From NCBI RefSeq assembly GCF_003012735.1, contig NZ_PXYI01000010.1:1-64000 (forward strand): 64,000 bases of DNA. The letters run 5' to 3'. A model generated the notes under the pieces. The model was not told where the DNA came from, made no database searches, and worked only from the letters and a program-made list of their open reading frames with translations. Origin of the DNA: Allosphingosinicella deserti. GTDB lineage: Bacteria; Pseudomonadota; Alphaproteobacteria; Sphingomonadales; Sphingomonadaceae. Made by a program: the position numbers and the translations under genes. Below, one piece after another: positions 1-10,300 of the stretch (position 1 is its first letter; each line of letters begins with the position of its first letter).

Positions 1-53
1 AGCGCCGATGGTACTATCGCTTAAGCGATGGAAGAGTAGGTCGTCGCCAGGCT
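1..53 (+). rRNA. 5S ribosomal RNA, 3' end only
   Basis: The first bases match the 3' half of bacterial 5S rRNA: AGCGCCGATGGTACT at the very start, then the helix CGCTTAAGCG, then GAAGAGTAGGTCGTCGCCAGGC, which pairs with the (missing) 5' end. The gene is cut by the window edge, so the rest of an rRNA operon should lie upstream. The initiator tRNA about 180 bp downstream fits the usual 16S-23S-5S-tRNA-fMet order of sphingomonads. The exact 3' end is uncertain by a base or two. Confidence 0.9.
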
Positions 54-130
54 TTGCGACCTGCGCCAAGAAGAACCCATTCACATGTTTACACTCCGGC
101 CGCCCGAGCTTCATGCAAAGGCGGCCGCAG

Positions 131-159
131 TCGTTGGTGACGCGGGATGGAGCAGCCCG
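131..159 (+). repeat. Broken duplicate of the 5' part of tRNA-fMet and its leader
   Basis: Bases 131-159 are identical over 29 bp to 222-250, which comprises 10 bases of upstream sequence plus the first 19 bases of the intact tRNA-fMet. After 159 the copy diverges completely, so the D-loop onward is missing. This is a truncated tRNA remnant from a 91-bp-offset duplication or failed recombination, not a functional tRNA. Confidence 0.85.
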
Positions 160-231
160 CCGCCGGTTCGCACCGCGAAACGGGAAACAAACAGCTCCCG
201 GGTTGCCGCACAAGCGCCCGATCGTTGGTGA

Positions 232-308
<77 letters not shown>

Positions 309-313
309 ACCAC

Positions 314-345
314 AACCGCCAGGCGAAAGCCTCGGCGGTTTTTTT
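314..345 (+). terminator. Rho-independent terminator after tRNA-fMet
   Basis: A CCGCC-AGGC stem with GAAA loop and GCC-TC-GGCGG partner is followed by seven T residues (339-345). It directly follows the tRNA and probably ends the rRNA/tRNA transcript. Confidence 0.9.
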
Positions 346-1193
346 GTGCCCGGAGCAGATGCAAGGCCGGTAGCGCCCTCAGACATCCTCATCTCATCGG
401 AAGCTTGGATCCAAGGCCGGATAGGGCGCCGTGTCTCCTCCCCTGGGATCCTGTCCCTCGCCGACGGGAGGAGAAGACCAGCCAGCCCGGTACGCGGGCG
501 AGTCGTTCTTAAGAGAGCTCGTAAGGACGCCCGCAGGCGCGACAGCCCGACAGGCTGGACCTCGATCGCAGGACGGCAGGCGCCGGGGGAGCGGTCGCCG
601 GGGGCAACGATGGCGCCTGGCCCAACACCGCCTCGGCGAAAGCGGGCTTCGGCAGCATCCGGGAAACGCCGGGATCTCAGCCCGGCGGAAACGTCGACGA
701 CTCCTCTTCGCCGAAATCCCAGCTTCGCTGGGATGACGGAAGGCGTCTCGGCATCCTACACGGCTCGGGTGTGCGTGAGCGCTCTTGATGGTGCTCGTAA
801 GAGCGCAAGTAGGAGCGATCGGTGCGCCAGGCTCCGCCGTTCGTGCCGGAGCCGGCGGACCGCTGGCCGGGTGATGACAGCCCCGGCGTGCTGAATCCCT
901 CACGATCCCTCTCGCCGGCGGACGGTCCGAGCTCAGCCCGGAGACGCTGCCGCGCCTTTTGCGTGACGAGATCTCGGCTTTCGTCGGGCTGACGGGATAG
1001 GAGCAGGAGAGCGGGAGAGCAGGAGAGCGGTGGAAGAATGGCGAGGACGGCGGCAGGAATAGACGGGCAGAACCGGCAGGGCCCGCAGCACGGTGGCGAC
1101 GTACGGTCCGGGAGAGCCGATGCAGAAGGACGGCAGCCTGGGTGACGCGCCGCGCGTCCGGCACCCCGCCGCAGGGCGCTATCCTCCAATGTC
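346..1193. other. Non-coding interval, 848 bp, hairpin-rich
   Basis: Open frames cross this stretch on both strands, but their translations are arginine/proline/serine-rich and show no recognisable domain, as expected for chance frames in high-GC DNA. Visible structures are three hairpins: 667-687 (CGCCGGG/CCCGGCG), 716-734 (ATCCCAGC/GCTGGGAT) and 779-806 (GCGCTCTT/AAGAGCGC), plus a purine-rich AGGAGAGCGGGAG-type run near 1000-1035. I see no gene here. Confidence 0.6.
667..734. repeat. Paired hairpins, REP-like dispersed repeat
   Basis: Two short stem-loops lie side by side: CGCCGGG-atctcag-CCCGGCG and ATCCCAGC-ttc-GCTGGGAT. The second, flanked by CGAAA and GACGG, has the form of the short dispersed repeat seen in many alphaproteobacterial intergenic regions. 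A copy count in the genome would settle whether it is truly repetitive. Confidence 0.5.
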
Positions 1194-1556
1194 CTACTCT
1201 TCCGTGCTCACTGTCTTCCGCGAATGAGTCGGGATGTAGTCGCTGTCGAGATTGTGGAGATGGATCCAATCGCCCGGAGCAATGGCGCGGTTAGCCGAGC
1301 CGATGGGTGCGCCATGCTTGATCACCTTGTCGCCTGGCGCCAGCGCATGACGGGCGACCTTGTGGCCGACCGCGATCGCGACCGGGGCGACGACGGTCTC
1401 ATCGCCGATCGGCAGCGGATCGCCGGCTGCAATGGGGGTGGTGCAGACGAGAACGTTGTCGCGAGCGTCGAGGAGGAGCAGCCGCGCCGCGTTCGGGCGT
1501 GACGTAGCGAGCGTCTCGGGGCCGTCGGCCGTGGTCATGTCGTCCTGCAAATCCAT
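1194..1556 (-). CDS. SAF-domain protein, UxaA-type small subunit
   Basis: A 120-residue protein with the SAF fold of the N-terminal domain of altronate/galactarate dehydratases. The middle reads GDKVIKHGAPIGSANRAIAPGD and the end carries HLHNLDSDYIP, both hallmarks of the UxaA/SuyA small domain. In the family this piece works with a large catalytic domain in sugar-acid dehydration or sulfolactate lyase reactions. No large-subunit gene is present in this window, so it is an orphan. It starts 12 bp after the halogenase stop and is almost certainly co-transcribed with it. An internal ATG at 1538 is an alternative start. Substrate unknown; a sugar-acid role would fit the neighbouring TonB receptors. 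Confidence 0.8.
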   Translation of the reverse strand: MDLQDDMTTADGPETLATSRPNAARLLLLDARDNVLVCTTPIAAGDPLPIGDETVVAPVAIAVGHKVARHALAPGDKVIKHGAPIGSANRAIAPGDWIHLHNLDSDYIPTHSRKTVSTEE

Positions 1557-1568
1557 GAGGATGATCGT

Positions 1569-3131
1569 TCAACGCACCCGCGTGCTGACGATCGGGCCTG
1601 AAGCGGCTGCTGGCACCGGCCCGTCATGGGCGCAATGGTCGGCGATGAAGCGGCTATGCATCGGCATCGCGTCGGCGCCGCGTGCGATGACGGCGCGCAG
1701 CCGCGCAAGCTTGGTGCGCAGAACATCTTCCGGCATCGCTTCGGCAAGAGGATCGTGGCTTCGGGCGCGAACGCCTTGTCCTTCGAGCACCGCCAGCCAG
1801 CTGGACTCGGCGAACAGTTCGTCGGACATCCGGAAGATCCGCCCGCGGCTTTCGAAGAGAGCGATCTTCTCCTGCAGGGCGTCCGGAACGGCCATCGTCC
1901 GGACATGATCCCAAAGCGGCGAATCGTCGCGCCGGGTCGCATGGTAATGGAGGATCAGGAAGTCGCGGATGCGCTCCCAGTCCTCCCGGAAGGTTCGATT
2001 GTAGAGATCGATGTCCGCCTGGGCGAAGCTGCGATCCGGGAACAGATTGAACAATTTGGAGAGGCCTGCCTGGACGAGATGGATGCTGGTCGATTCCAGC
2101 GGCTCCATGAAGCCGGCCGCGAGCCCCAGCGCCAGCACGTTCCGGTTCCAGAATTTGCGGCGCACGCCCGTGGTGAAACGCAGCGGCTTCGGATCGCCGA
2201 GCGGGGCCCCGTCGAGATTGGCGAGCAGAGTTGCTGCAGCCTCGTCGTCCGAAATGCTGCCGCTATGGTAGACGTAGCCGTTGCCGGTGCGATGCTGGAG
2301 CGGGATCCGCCATTGCCATCCTGCGGATCGTGCGGTCGAACGCGTATACGGAGGCAGCGGGCCGGCACGTTGGGAAGCCACCGCCATCGCGCGGTCGCAC
2401 GGCAGCCAATGCGACCAATCTTCGTAGCCGGTCTTGAGCGCGCCCTCGATCAGCAAGCCGCGGAAGCCCGAGCAATCGATGAAGAAGTCGGCTTTCAGGG
2501 CGCCGCCGCCGTGCAGCAGCAATGCCGCGACATGGCCGTCCTCGCGCAGCCGCACGTCGTCGATGCGACGTTCGTGCCGGCGCACGCCGCGCGCTTCCGC
2601 CTCTCGCCGTAGCAGACCGGCATAAAGGCCGGCGTCGAAGTGAAAGGCGTAAGCGATGTTGGAAAGGACATTGCGCGGGCTCGGATCCGGGCGCTGGAAT
2701 TTGTTGTTGCCGGCGGCGGCGATCGGCAGCGAGTAGTCGGCGATATCGCCGGCCGCCTGCGGATCGATCGCCCGCAACCGGCGCCAATAATGGTGGAAGT
2801 CGAGCGTCCCGATGTCGCCGCCATAGCGGCCGAACGGATGCATGTAGCGCTCGCCGATGGCGCCCCAATTCTCGAACGCGATGCCGAGCTTGAAGGTCGC
2901 GCGGGTCGCTCGCACGAAAGCGTTCTCCTCGAGGCCGAGCAGCCGGTTCATCTCGATGATCGGCGGGATCGTCGCCTCGCCGACCCCGATCGTGCCGATG
3001 TCGGGCGATTCGACGAGCGCAATGTCCACGTTCGTATGCTCGAGCACCTTCGAAAGCGCCGCCGCCGCCATCCAGCCCGCAGTGCCGCCGCCGACGATCA
3101 GAATGCTGCGAACCGGATCCACAGGCGTCAC
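1569..3131 (-). CDS. Tryptophan halogenase family flavoprotein
   Basis: A 520-residue FADH2-dependent halogenase-like enzyme. GGGTAGW (14-20) binds FAD; Lys81 sits in TFKLGIAF at the place of the PrnA active-site lysine; WQWRIP (272-277) is the WxWxIP signature that separates halogenases from monooxygenases; Glu346 in EPLESTS matches the second PrnA catalytic residue. Family chemistry is chlorination or bromination of an aromatic substrate via HOX. No flavin reductase lies next to it, though one is at 34237. It is divergent from the first TonB receptor, a pairing common in Caulobacter and Xanthomonas relatives, where such genes sit in uptake loci and their substrate is unproven. The family call is secure; halogenating activity is inference. 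Confidence 0.9.
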   Translation of the reverse strand: MTPVDPVRSILIVGGGTAGWMAAAALSKVLEHTNVDIALVESPDIGTIGVGEATIPPIIEMNRLLGLEENAFVRATRATFKLGIAFENWGAIGERYMHPFGRYGGDIGTLDFHHYWRRLRAIDPQAAGDIADYSLPIAAAGNNKFQRPDPSPRNVLSNIAYAFHFDAGLYAGLLRREAEARGVRRHERRIDDVRLREDGHVAALLLHGGGALKADFFIDCSGFRGLLIEGALKTGYEDWSHWLPCDRAMAVASQRAGPLPPYTRSTARSAGWQWRIPLQHRTGNGYVYHSGSISDDEAAATLLANLDGAPLGDPKPLRFTTGVRRKFWNRNVLALGLAAGFMEPLESTSIHLVQAGLSKLFNLFPDRSFAQADIDLYNRTFREDWERIRDFLILHYHATRRDDSPLWDHVRTMAVPDALQEKIALFESRGRIFRMSDELFAESSWLAVLEGQGVRARSHDPLAEAMPEDVLRTKLARLRAVIARGADAMPMHSRFIADHCAHDGPVPAAASGPIVSTRVR

Positions 3132-3187
3132 TCCCCTCCAGGCTTCTGATCGAACCTCTTGTTCACCGCCGTATCAGAAAAGAATTT

Positions 3188-3202
3188 GAAAGTCGCTTTC
3201 AT
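3188..3202. promoter_or_regulatory. Perfect 15-bp palindrome, candidate operator
   Basis: TGAAAG-TCG-CTTTCA is a perfect 6-3-6 inverted repeat in the 146-bp gap between the divergent halogenase and TonB receptor genes, so one regulator could control both. The half-site resembles LacI-family operators, and IclR-type control is also possible given the IclR gene downstream. Another TTTCATCA element lies at about 3218-3225. Confidence 0.5.
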
Positions 3203-3277
3203 ATTTGATAATACCTTTCATCAGTGACGGGCTGAGCCCGCGAAAAGGCGTCCAAGAACGCCGTACAGGAGAAGAGA

Positions 3278-6085
3278 ATGATGAGGGGCTCCCTGAAGCA
3301 CGCCGGTCTGCAATCCGGCGTCTCTCTGTTCGCGGTCGGCTTTGCCGGCCTGCTCGCCAGCCCCGCGCTGGCACAGGAGCAAGTCGCGCCGAGCGATGCT
3401 CCGGCCGACGCTGCCAATCAAAGCGCCCCAAGAGTTCCGGCCGGCGAACCCGATCCAACCGGCGCCGACCAGCCCGATGCGGGGATCGTCGTCACTGGGC
3501 TTCGGGCCAGCATCGCCTCGGCACAGGCGATCAAGATCAACTCCGATCAATTCGTCGATTCGATCACCGCGGTCGACATCGGTGCACTCCCGGACCGCAA
3601 CGTCGCCGAAGCGCTTCAGCGCATTTCCGGTATCCAGATCACCCGCAATCGCGGCGAGGGCTCCGGCATCGCCATCCGCGGCCTCACCCAGGTGCGCACC
3701 GAAGTGAACGGCCGCGACAGTTTCGGCGCCAGCGGTGGCCGGGCGCTCGGCTTCGAGGACGTGCCGTCCGAACTGCTCGCCGGAGTCGACGTCTACAAGA
3801 ACCCATCCGCCGAGATGATCGAAGGGGCGATCGGCGGCCTCGTCAACCTCAGGACAAGGATGCCCTTCGACCAAAAGGGATTTCTGGTCGCAGGATCGGT
3901 GGGCGTGAACAATTACAGCCTCAGCGACAGCTGGAAATTCAACGGATCGCTCCTCGCCAGCAATCGCTGGGATACCGGCATCGGCGAGATCGGCGTGCTG
4001 CTGAACTTTTCCTGGTTCCAGGGCAATTACCGATCCGACGAGATCGTCGTTGAACCCTATGTCGAAACCACCAACCTGCCGGCAGGCCTCACCGGCCCGC
4101 GCTCGGTACCCGACGGCGCAGGTTTCGCGACCTTCTTCGGCGACCGCGACCGTCAGGGACTGTATGGCGCGATCCAGTGGGCCCCGTCGACCGACGTCGA
4201 ACTCTATGCTCAGGTCTTCCAGACCAATTACTACCAGGAAGCCTCGAACCTCAGCCACTTCGTGACGCGTGGCACCGACGTCAACGGCGTCAACGGGCTC
4301 ACCCCTCTGCCCGGCTTTGCGTTCGACGACGACGGAACCTTCGTCGCCGGCGGCTATGACGGCATCACCACGGCGAGCAACAACCAGGTCGCGTTCACCC
4401 ACAACAAGACCACGGACTGGGCGGGCGGTGTCAAATGGCAGGCGAGCGATCGCCTGCACCTCAGCGCCGATCTGCAATATATCAAGTCGACCTCGGTCAA
4501 CCGCAGCTACTCGGCCTTCGGCCAGCGCGACGCCGGCAGCTATTTCCTCGATCTCGCCGGCAAGACACCGCGTGTGAGCTTTGGCCCTGCGGGAGCGGAA
4601 GACCCCCGCAACTTCTACATCAACGCGGTCATGGATCACCTCGAGGACAGCGACGCCGACCAGAAGACCGCGCGCGCCGATCTCGAATGGGATTTCGACG
4701 ACGAGAGCGCGCTACGGTCATTCACCGCCGGAGTCCGCTACACCGATCGCTCCGCCGTCAATCGCTCGACGCCCTACAACTGGACCTTCCTGTCGGCGCC
4801 GTGGGCGGGCAATGCGGTGCCGTTCAGCGATTATGCGATTGAGAATCCGTTCGCAGACAACTTCTTCGGCGGAAAAGCGGATGTGCAGAGCGTGCCGTCG
4901 CTGGATTTCGACCGCTTATTCTATCCGCAGACATTGTATGACGAGCTCTATCAGCGCGCGTCCGGCACCGGGCGCCCGCTGATCGACTATACCGGCAACG
5001 ACATCAACACTCAGAGCGAGAAGACCTACGCCGGCTATGCGATGCTTCGCTTCGGCCACGACGATGCTCTCAGCGGCAATGTCGGGGTACGGGTCGTCCG
5101 CACCGAGAACAGGGCGACCGGCCAGACCAGGCTTAGCTATCGGACGACCCCGACCGGGTCCGACATCATCGTGCAAAGCCCGATCGACATCTCGCAGCGC
5201 TACACGAAGGCCCTTCCGAGCCTCAACCTCAAGTACAGGCTGAGACCCGATCTTCAGCTGCGCGCCGCCGCGTCGAAGGGCCTGTCGCGCCCGCCTTTCT
5301 ACGATCTGCGCGCGATCTTCAACCTTTCCGAAAATTACGTGACTGCGAATCCCGGCGATCCGCCGTCCTTCCGGGACCGGACAGGGACCGGCGGCAATCC
5401 GTCCTTGAAGCCGCTCACCGTGAATCAGGCCGATGCCGCGATCGAATATTTCCCGAATGGCAGCAGCTTGCTGTTCGGAACCGTCTTCTACAAGCAGCTG
5501 AGAAACTTCCTCACCACATCGGTCTACCCGTTCGAGGCGGAGGTGCCAGGGGCCGGGGTGCAGACCTTCACCGTCACCTCGCTGGTCAACGGCACCAAGG
5601 GCACTGCCAAGGGATTCGAGATCGGCGGCAACACCTTCTTCACCTTCCTCCCGGAGCCCTTTGACGGGCTCGGGGTGCAGGCAAACGTCACTTATGTCGA
5701 CAGCTCGGCGCCCGGCGCGGTCGGCACCCTGCCGAACGGTACCAGGGTTCCGACCACTCTCCCTGGGCTGTCGAAGTGGAGCTACAACCTCGTCGGACTT
5801 TACGAGAAGAACGGTCTTCGATTCCGCGCCGCTTACAATTGGCGCGACGATTATCTCGATACGATCACCGGCAACGGCACCGGCGCGATCCCGATCTACT
5901 ACAAGGCCTATGGCCAGATCGACGCTTCGATTTCCTACGACGTCACGCCGAACATCAGCCTCGTCCTCGACGTGGTGAACCTGCGCAACGCCCGCAAGGT
6001 CCAGTATCAGAACATCCCGGAGCATCCGCGCGAATATCAGCTCGACGATCGCAGGATCGGCTTCAGCATCCGCATTCGAAGCTAG
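3278..6085 (+). CDS. TonB-dependent receptor (Caulobacter/Xanthomonas type)
   Basis: A 935-residue outer-membrane transporter. Residues 1-32 form a signal peptide ending SPALA; a TonB-box-like GIVVTGLRASI is near residue 69; the plug follows, with DIGALPDRNVAEALQRISG and a downstream RGLTQVRTEVNG; the rest is the beta-barrel. The AGGAG at 3267-3271 sits six bases before the ATG. The plug pattern matches the receptor group that imports oligosaccharides and other large substrates in Caulobacterales and Sphingomonadales. The C-terminus ends in RIRS rather than the usual aromatic residue, which is slightly atypical for barrel assembly. It is divergent from the halogenase and followed by a strong terminator. 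Substrate unknown. Confidence 0.92.
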   Translation: MMRGSLKHAGLQSGVSLFAVGFAGLLASPALAQEQVAPSDAPADAANQSAPRVPAGEPDPTGADQPDAGIVVTGLRASIASAQAIKINSDQFVDSITAVDIGALPDRNVAEALQRISGIQITRNRGEGSGIAIRGLTQVRTEVNGRDSFGASGGRALGFEDVPSELLAGVDVYKNPSAEMIEGAIGGLVNLRTRMPFDQKGFLVAGSVGVNNYSLSDSWKFNGSLLASNRWDTGIGEIGVLLNFSWFQGNYRSDEIVVEPYVETTNLPAGLTGPRSVPDGAGFATFFGDRDRQGLYGAIQWAPSTDVELYAQVFQTNYYQEASNLSHFVTRGTDVNGVNGLTPLPGFAFDDDGTFVAGGYDGITTASNNQVAFTHNKTTDWAGGVKWQASDRLHLSADLQYIKSTSVNRSYSAFGQRDAGSYFLDLAGKTPRVSFGPAGAEDPRNFYINAVMDHLEDSDADQKTARADLEWDFDDESALRSFTAGVRYTDRSAVNRSTPYNWTFLSAPWAGNAVPFSDYAIENPFADNFFGGKADVQSVPSLDFDRLFYPQTLYDELYQRASGTGRPLIDYTGNDINTQSEKTYAGYAMLRFGHDDALSGNVGVRVVRTENRATGQTRLSYRTTPTGSDIIVQSPIDISQRYTKALPSLNLKYRLRPDLQLRAAASKGLSRPPFYDLRAIFNLSENYVTANPGDPPSFRDRTGTGGNPSLKPLTVNQADAAIEYFPNGSSLLFGTVFYKQLRNFLTTSVYPFEAEVPGAGVQTFTVTSLVNGTKGTAKGFEIGGNTFFTFLPEPFDGLGVQANVTYVDSSAPGAVGTLPNGTRVPTTLPGLSKWSYNLVGLYEKNGLRFRAAYNWRDDYLDTITGNGTGAIPIYYKAYGQIDASISYDVTPNISLVLDVVNLRNARKVQYQNIPEHPREYQLDDRRIGFSIRIRS

Positions 6086-6131
6086 CGTCGGCCTTGGGCG
6101 GCGAATGTCGCCCGACAACGAGCCTCCCCTG

Positions 6132-6158
6132 ACGCGCGCTTCGGCGCGCGTTCTTTTT
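6132..6158 (+). terminator. Rho-independent terminator of the first TonB receptor gene
   Basis: The perfect stem ACGCGCGC/GCGCGCGT with a TTCG tetraloop (6132-6151) is followed by TCTTTTT. It ends the receptor transcript, so the IclR gene needs its own promoter. Confidence 0.9.
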
Positions 6159-6228
6159 GGGCGCGACCACCCGGAGCCGGGAATTGGTCTTCTTGCACCC
6201 CGTCCGACGGCCGGATAACCGTTTTCGC

Positions 6229-7047
6229 ATGGCGGATGCCGATCACATGCAGGGCGAGCCGCCGACCGGCTCGACGAAATATTCGGCGCCGGCGCTGGAA
6301 AAGGGTTTCGACGTCGTCGAACTGCTCGCCGGCGAGCCCGGCGGCCTGACGATCAGCGAGATCGCAGTGCGGCTCGGCCTCACCATCAGCCAGATCTTCC
6401 GGATGATCGTCGTCATGGAACGGCGCGGCTGGCTGTTCAAGGATGGCGGATCGGACCGATACCGGGTCAGCTACAAGGTCCTCGAGCTCGCCTATCGCGC
6501 CACGCCGGCGCAGCAGCTTGCCCACGTCGCAACCCCGGTCATGCACGCCCTCGCCGAGGCGGCCGAGCAATCCTGCCATCTGGTCGTGCAGCACGGCGAC
6601 CGAGCGATGATCCTGCTCCGGCAGGAAAATCCGGGGCCGATCGGCCTCTCGGTCCGGCTCGGCACCATGGTCGATCTCGTCGCCAGCAGCTCCGGACATG
6701 TCCTGCTTGCGTTCGCGAGCTCGGACGCGCTCGAGGCGACGCTGGCGCGTTGCCGCTACCCTGACCATCTCGGCGAAGAGGCGTTGCGGACCGTGCTCGC
6801 GCGAGTCCGTAGCCGCGGTTTCGAACTGATGCCGAGCGCCAAGGCCGCCGGGGTCCGCGACATCAGCTATCCCATTTTCGGCTTCGACGGTGGGGTCGCG
6901 GCAGCGCTCACCATCCCCTTCCTCGAATTCATCGATGGGTCGCAAGCGGTCGGCTTCGATGCGGTGCAGGACCTGCTCGCAAGCAGCGCGCGCCGGATTT
7001 CGCAAGCCTTGGGCCACGCGCAAACCAGCGGACCCCTGGCGGGATAA
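6229..7047 (+). CDS. IclR-family transcriptional regulator
   Basis: A 272-residue regulator with an N-terminal winged helix (about 18-75: ALEKGFDVVELLAGEPGG, then LTISEIAVRLGLTISQIFR) and a C-terminal IclR effector domain (about 85-260) with the typical AGVRDISYPIF stretch. A TTG-initiated upstream extension would start inside the preceding terminator T-run, so I prefer the ATG at 6229; the ATG at 6247 is also possible. IclR proteins usually control catabolic or uptake genes for aromatic or sugar acids. Lying between two TonB receptors, it likely regulates one of them or the halogenase operon. Confidence 0.88.
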   Translation: MADADHMQGEPPTGSTKYSAPALEKGFDVVELLAGEPGGLTISEIAVRLGLTISQIFRMIVVMERRGWLFKDGGSDRYRVSYKVLELAYRATPAQQLAHVATPVMHALAEAAEQSCHLVVQHGDRAMILLRQENPGPIGLSVRLGTMVDLVASSSGHVLLAFASSDALEATLARCRYPDHLGEEALRTVLARVRSRGFELMPSAKAAGVRDISYPIFGFDGGVAAALTIPFLEFIDGSQAVGFDAVQDLLASSARRISQALGHAQTSGPLAG

Positions 7048-7143
7048 GGCTGCCCCTCGCGGTCGCTACGTCCCGCCCGTCCTCCGCCTCACCGTTCCGA
7101 AAACCCGCGACCATCCCTGCGGTGACCGGTACCTGTGAAATTA

Positions 7144-7157
7144 TGTTATCGGTATCA
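7144..7157. promoter_or_regulatory. Imperfect palindrome, candidate LacI-family operator
   Basis: TGTTATC-GGTATCA is an even-length inverted repeat with a central C-G step, matching at five of seven positions per half-site. This is the layout of LacI/GalR operators. It lies about 165 bp upstream of the second TonB receptor, whose downstream neighbour is a LacI-family gene. The link is inference. Confidence 0.35.
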
Positions 7158-7323
7158 CTCGGTTGCGAGGAAGGACCGATCGCGCGCTCTCCGGCAAGGC
7201 GATTCCACGGGTAAATCCCGCCGCGCTCAGCGAATTGACATCCCGCACAGTGCGGCATAGCATTCCATGTGAGCGGTAACATTCGCAGCTTGGACATGCG
7301 AAGCCGCGACGGGAGAGGAACAG

Positions 7324-10300
7324 ATGAACACCGAATCCGCACGCCCGGTCGTCTTGCGCCGCGCATTGCTTGCCGGGACCTTTCTGCTCGCCGGCACGGC
7401 CTGGCCGGCGATTGCGCAGTCGACCGCAGACGTCGCACCCGACCAGACCGGCACCGTCCAGAACCAGGGTGCGGGCGCGCTGACCGAGGATGGTCCGGCC
7501 GCAATCACCCAGACCAGCCCCGAAGATGCCGGCAGCACCCCGGGTGCGGAGGCGGGCGAGGACATCGTCATCACCGGCTTCCGGCGCTCGCTGCAAAGCT
7601 CGACCAACGCTCGGCGGGAATCGGTCGGGTTCAGCGACTCGATCTTCGCCGAGGATATCGGCAAGTTCCCCGACACCAACATCGCCGAAAGCTTCAACCG
7701 CATCCCCGGCGTGACGATCAGCCGCGAGGTCACCGGCGAAGGTCTCAACGTCGCGATCCGCGGCCTCGGCACCAATTTCACCCGGGTGCTGCTTAACGGT
7801 GCGCCCGTGGCGATCGCCTCGAGCGGCCGCACCGATGCCCAGAGCACCAACCGCGAGGTCGACCTCGATCTCCTGCCGACCGAGCTGTTCACCCAATTGA
7901 CCGTCAACAAGAGCCCCCTGGCGAGCATGGTCGAAGGCGGCGCCGCCGGCACGGTCAACATGCGCAGCGCCCGTCCGTTCGACAGCAAGGGCTCGCGGCT
8001 GACCTATTCCTTCCAGGGCACCAAGAACAGCGAAGCCGACGATTGGGGCCAGCGCGGCTCGATCATCGCCAGCACCACGATGGGAAATTTCGGCATTCTC
8101 GTGGGCGCCGCCGGCGTCCGCAACAAGGTCAACACGACCGGCTTCGAGACGATCGGCTGGACCAACCCCAATCTCAGCACGCCGCAAAGCCTGGCGGGGT
8201 CGACCGGGAATGTGCCGAATGTACCGACCGCCGCGAACATCCTCGCCGCGCAATGCCGCAGCACCCCCTGCAATACCACGGGCGGCGGCAACTGGACGAT
8301 CCCCGGCGCTGTGCCCGCAAATGCCGGCAACGGACTGATCCCCGGCACCCAGATCAATCAGGACTTCCTGCTCGCACGCAACCCGGGGCTGACCATCCAA
8401 CAGCTCGACAACGGGCTGCTACCGCGTCTTGGCCGACCCTCCGAGAATTTCGGCACGCGTGCCCGCTACAACGGCATCGTCGCGCTCGAGTGGCGGCCGA
8501 GCGACGCGCTGCATTTCTATGTCGATTCGATGTACGGCAAGCGCAAGAACGATCTCCAGCGCATCGACGTGAACTGGATCGTCCGCAACGGTGCGGCGGT
8601 TCCGCTCAACATGACGGTCGATCGGGAGGATTGCGCGCAAGGCTGCGTCGTCACCGGCGGGACCTTCGCCAACTCGCAATTCTTTCTCGAATATCGGCCG
8701 TTCATCGAGCGCACGACCTTCTGGGGCGTGAACCCGGGGATCGAATGGCAGCTCGCGGACGACATCAAGCTCGATCTGCAGGGCAATTATAACAAGAGCC
8801 GCTTCCATCGCGAATCGCCGACCGCCTTGTTCCAGACGGCGCCGAGTTCAGGCGTCACCGTCGAATACAGCAATGACGGCGGAATCCCTTCGATCGTGCC
8901 GAACATCGACCTCAACGACCCCGCCAATTACGGCTGGAACGGTGGCCGCGTGAACATTCAGGACGAGCGGCGGCGGACCGAGAGCAAGGGCGTGCGCGGC
9001 AGCCTCACCTACGGCGACGAGGATTTCAACGTTCGGGTCGGCGGCGCCTTCGACGACATCAAGCGCAGGATCCAGGCCTTCGACAACAGCCAGGCGTGGC
9101 AGAATGCGGTGTGCGGCAACAACCCCAACGTCTTCCTGCCCTCCCCCAACACCCAGCCCCCGTGCCAGGGCCTGAATCAGCCCGGCGCCGCACCCCCCGG
9201 CTACCCCACCTATCCAGGTCTCGGCACCGGCTTTTCGTCAGGCATCGCCGGGCCCGTCGTCTATCAGGGTTCGCTCGTGCCCAACGCGGCGGTTCCCTCC
9301 TATCTGGTGCCGGGGCCGAACGGATTCGTCCGGCTCGACTGGGACAGGTTCAAGCAGGCGACCAATTACGACAGCTTTCACGACAACGCCCCCGAAGCCG
9401 GTTCCGCCAACACCGGTGCCAGCGGCGGCTATGTCCGCGAGAAGAATACCGGCCTGTTCATCGAATCGAACGGCAAGCTCGAGCTCGGCGGCAACGAGCT
9501 GCGCTACAATGTCGGCGTGCGCTACGTCCGCACCGATCAGACGATCGGCGGCCTCGTGTCGCTGCCCGATCCGCGCAACGTCGTTCCGGCGAACATCCCG
9601 CCAGGCCAGACCCAGATCGCCGACGGCTCCCGCTATCCGAACATCACGAACTTCGTGACCACCAACAACAAGTACAACAATTGGCTGCCGTCGCTGACCC
9701 TGGCCTACAATATCGGCGGCAAGGCGATCGCACGCGTCGCGCTTTCCAAGACGATGACCCGGCCCGATCCCAACGCGCAGCTGCCGGGCGTGAATTTCAG
9801 CACCCCGTCGGCAGACGTCGGTTCGATCGGCAACCCGGCGCTCGATCCCTACGTGTCCAAGAATATCGATCTCGGGCTCGATTATTTCACCGGCGGGGAA
9901 GGCATCATCAGCGTCGCCGCGTTCCGCAAGAAGCTCACCGGCTTCACCACCAACGGCACCACGACCGTGCCCTTCTCGGCGCTTTCGGTTTACGGAATCA
10001 CCTTCGACACCCTGGCCCCGGCACAACAGGCTGCGATCAATGCGCGGGGCGGGCCGGGCGCGGCGACCGTGGTGCTGCAGCAGCAGGTCAACGCGACCGG
10101 TACGCTGACCGTCAACGGCCTCGAATTCGGCATCGTCCAGCCGCTCGACTTCCTGCTCGGCCGCTATCTCGGGATCAACGGCTTCGGTGTCAGCGGCAAC
10201 CTCACCATCATCGACCAGAAGGGCACCGGGGCCGCACCGGCGACCGCGCTCGGGGTCGCCGAATATACCTACAATCTGACCGCATATTACGAGAACCATG

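Noticed and set aside
141-159. A second tRNA-fMet gene
   Set aside because: Only the first 19 bases are present; no anticodon arm, T arm or CCA follows.
394-1269. A 291-codon minus-strand frame and several overlapping plus-strand frames before the SAF gene
   Set aside because: Translations are Arg/Pro/Ser-rich, match no family, overlap each other in several frames and contain hairpin repeats; typical chance frames of high-GC non-coding DNA.
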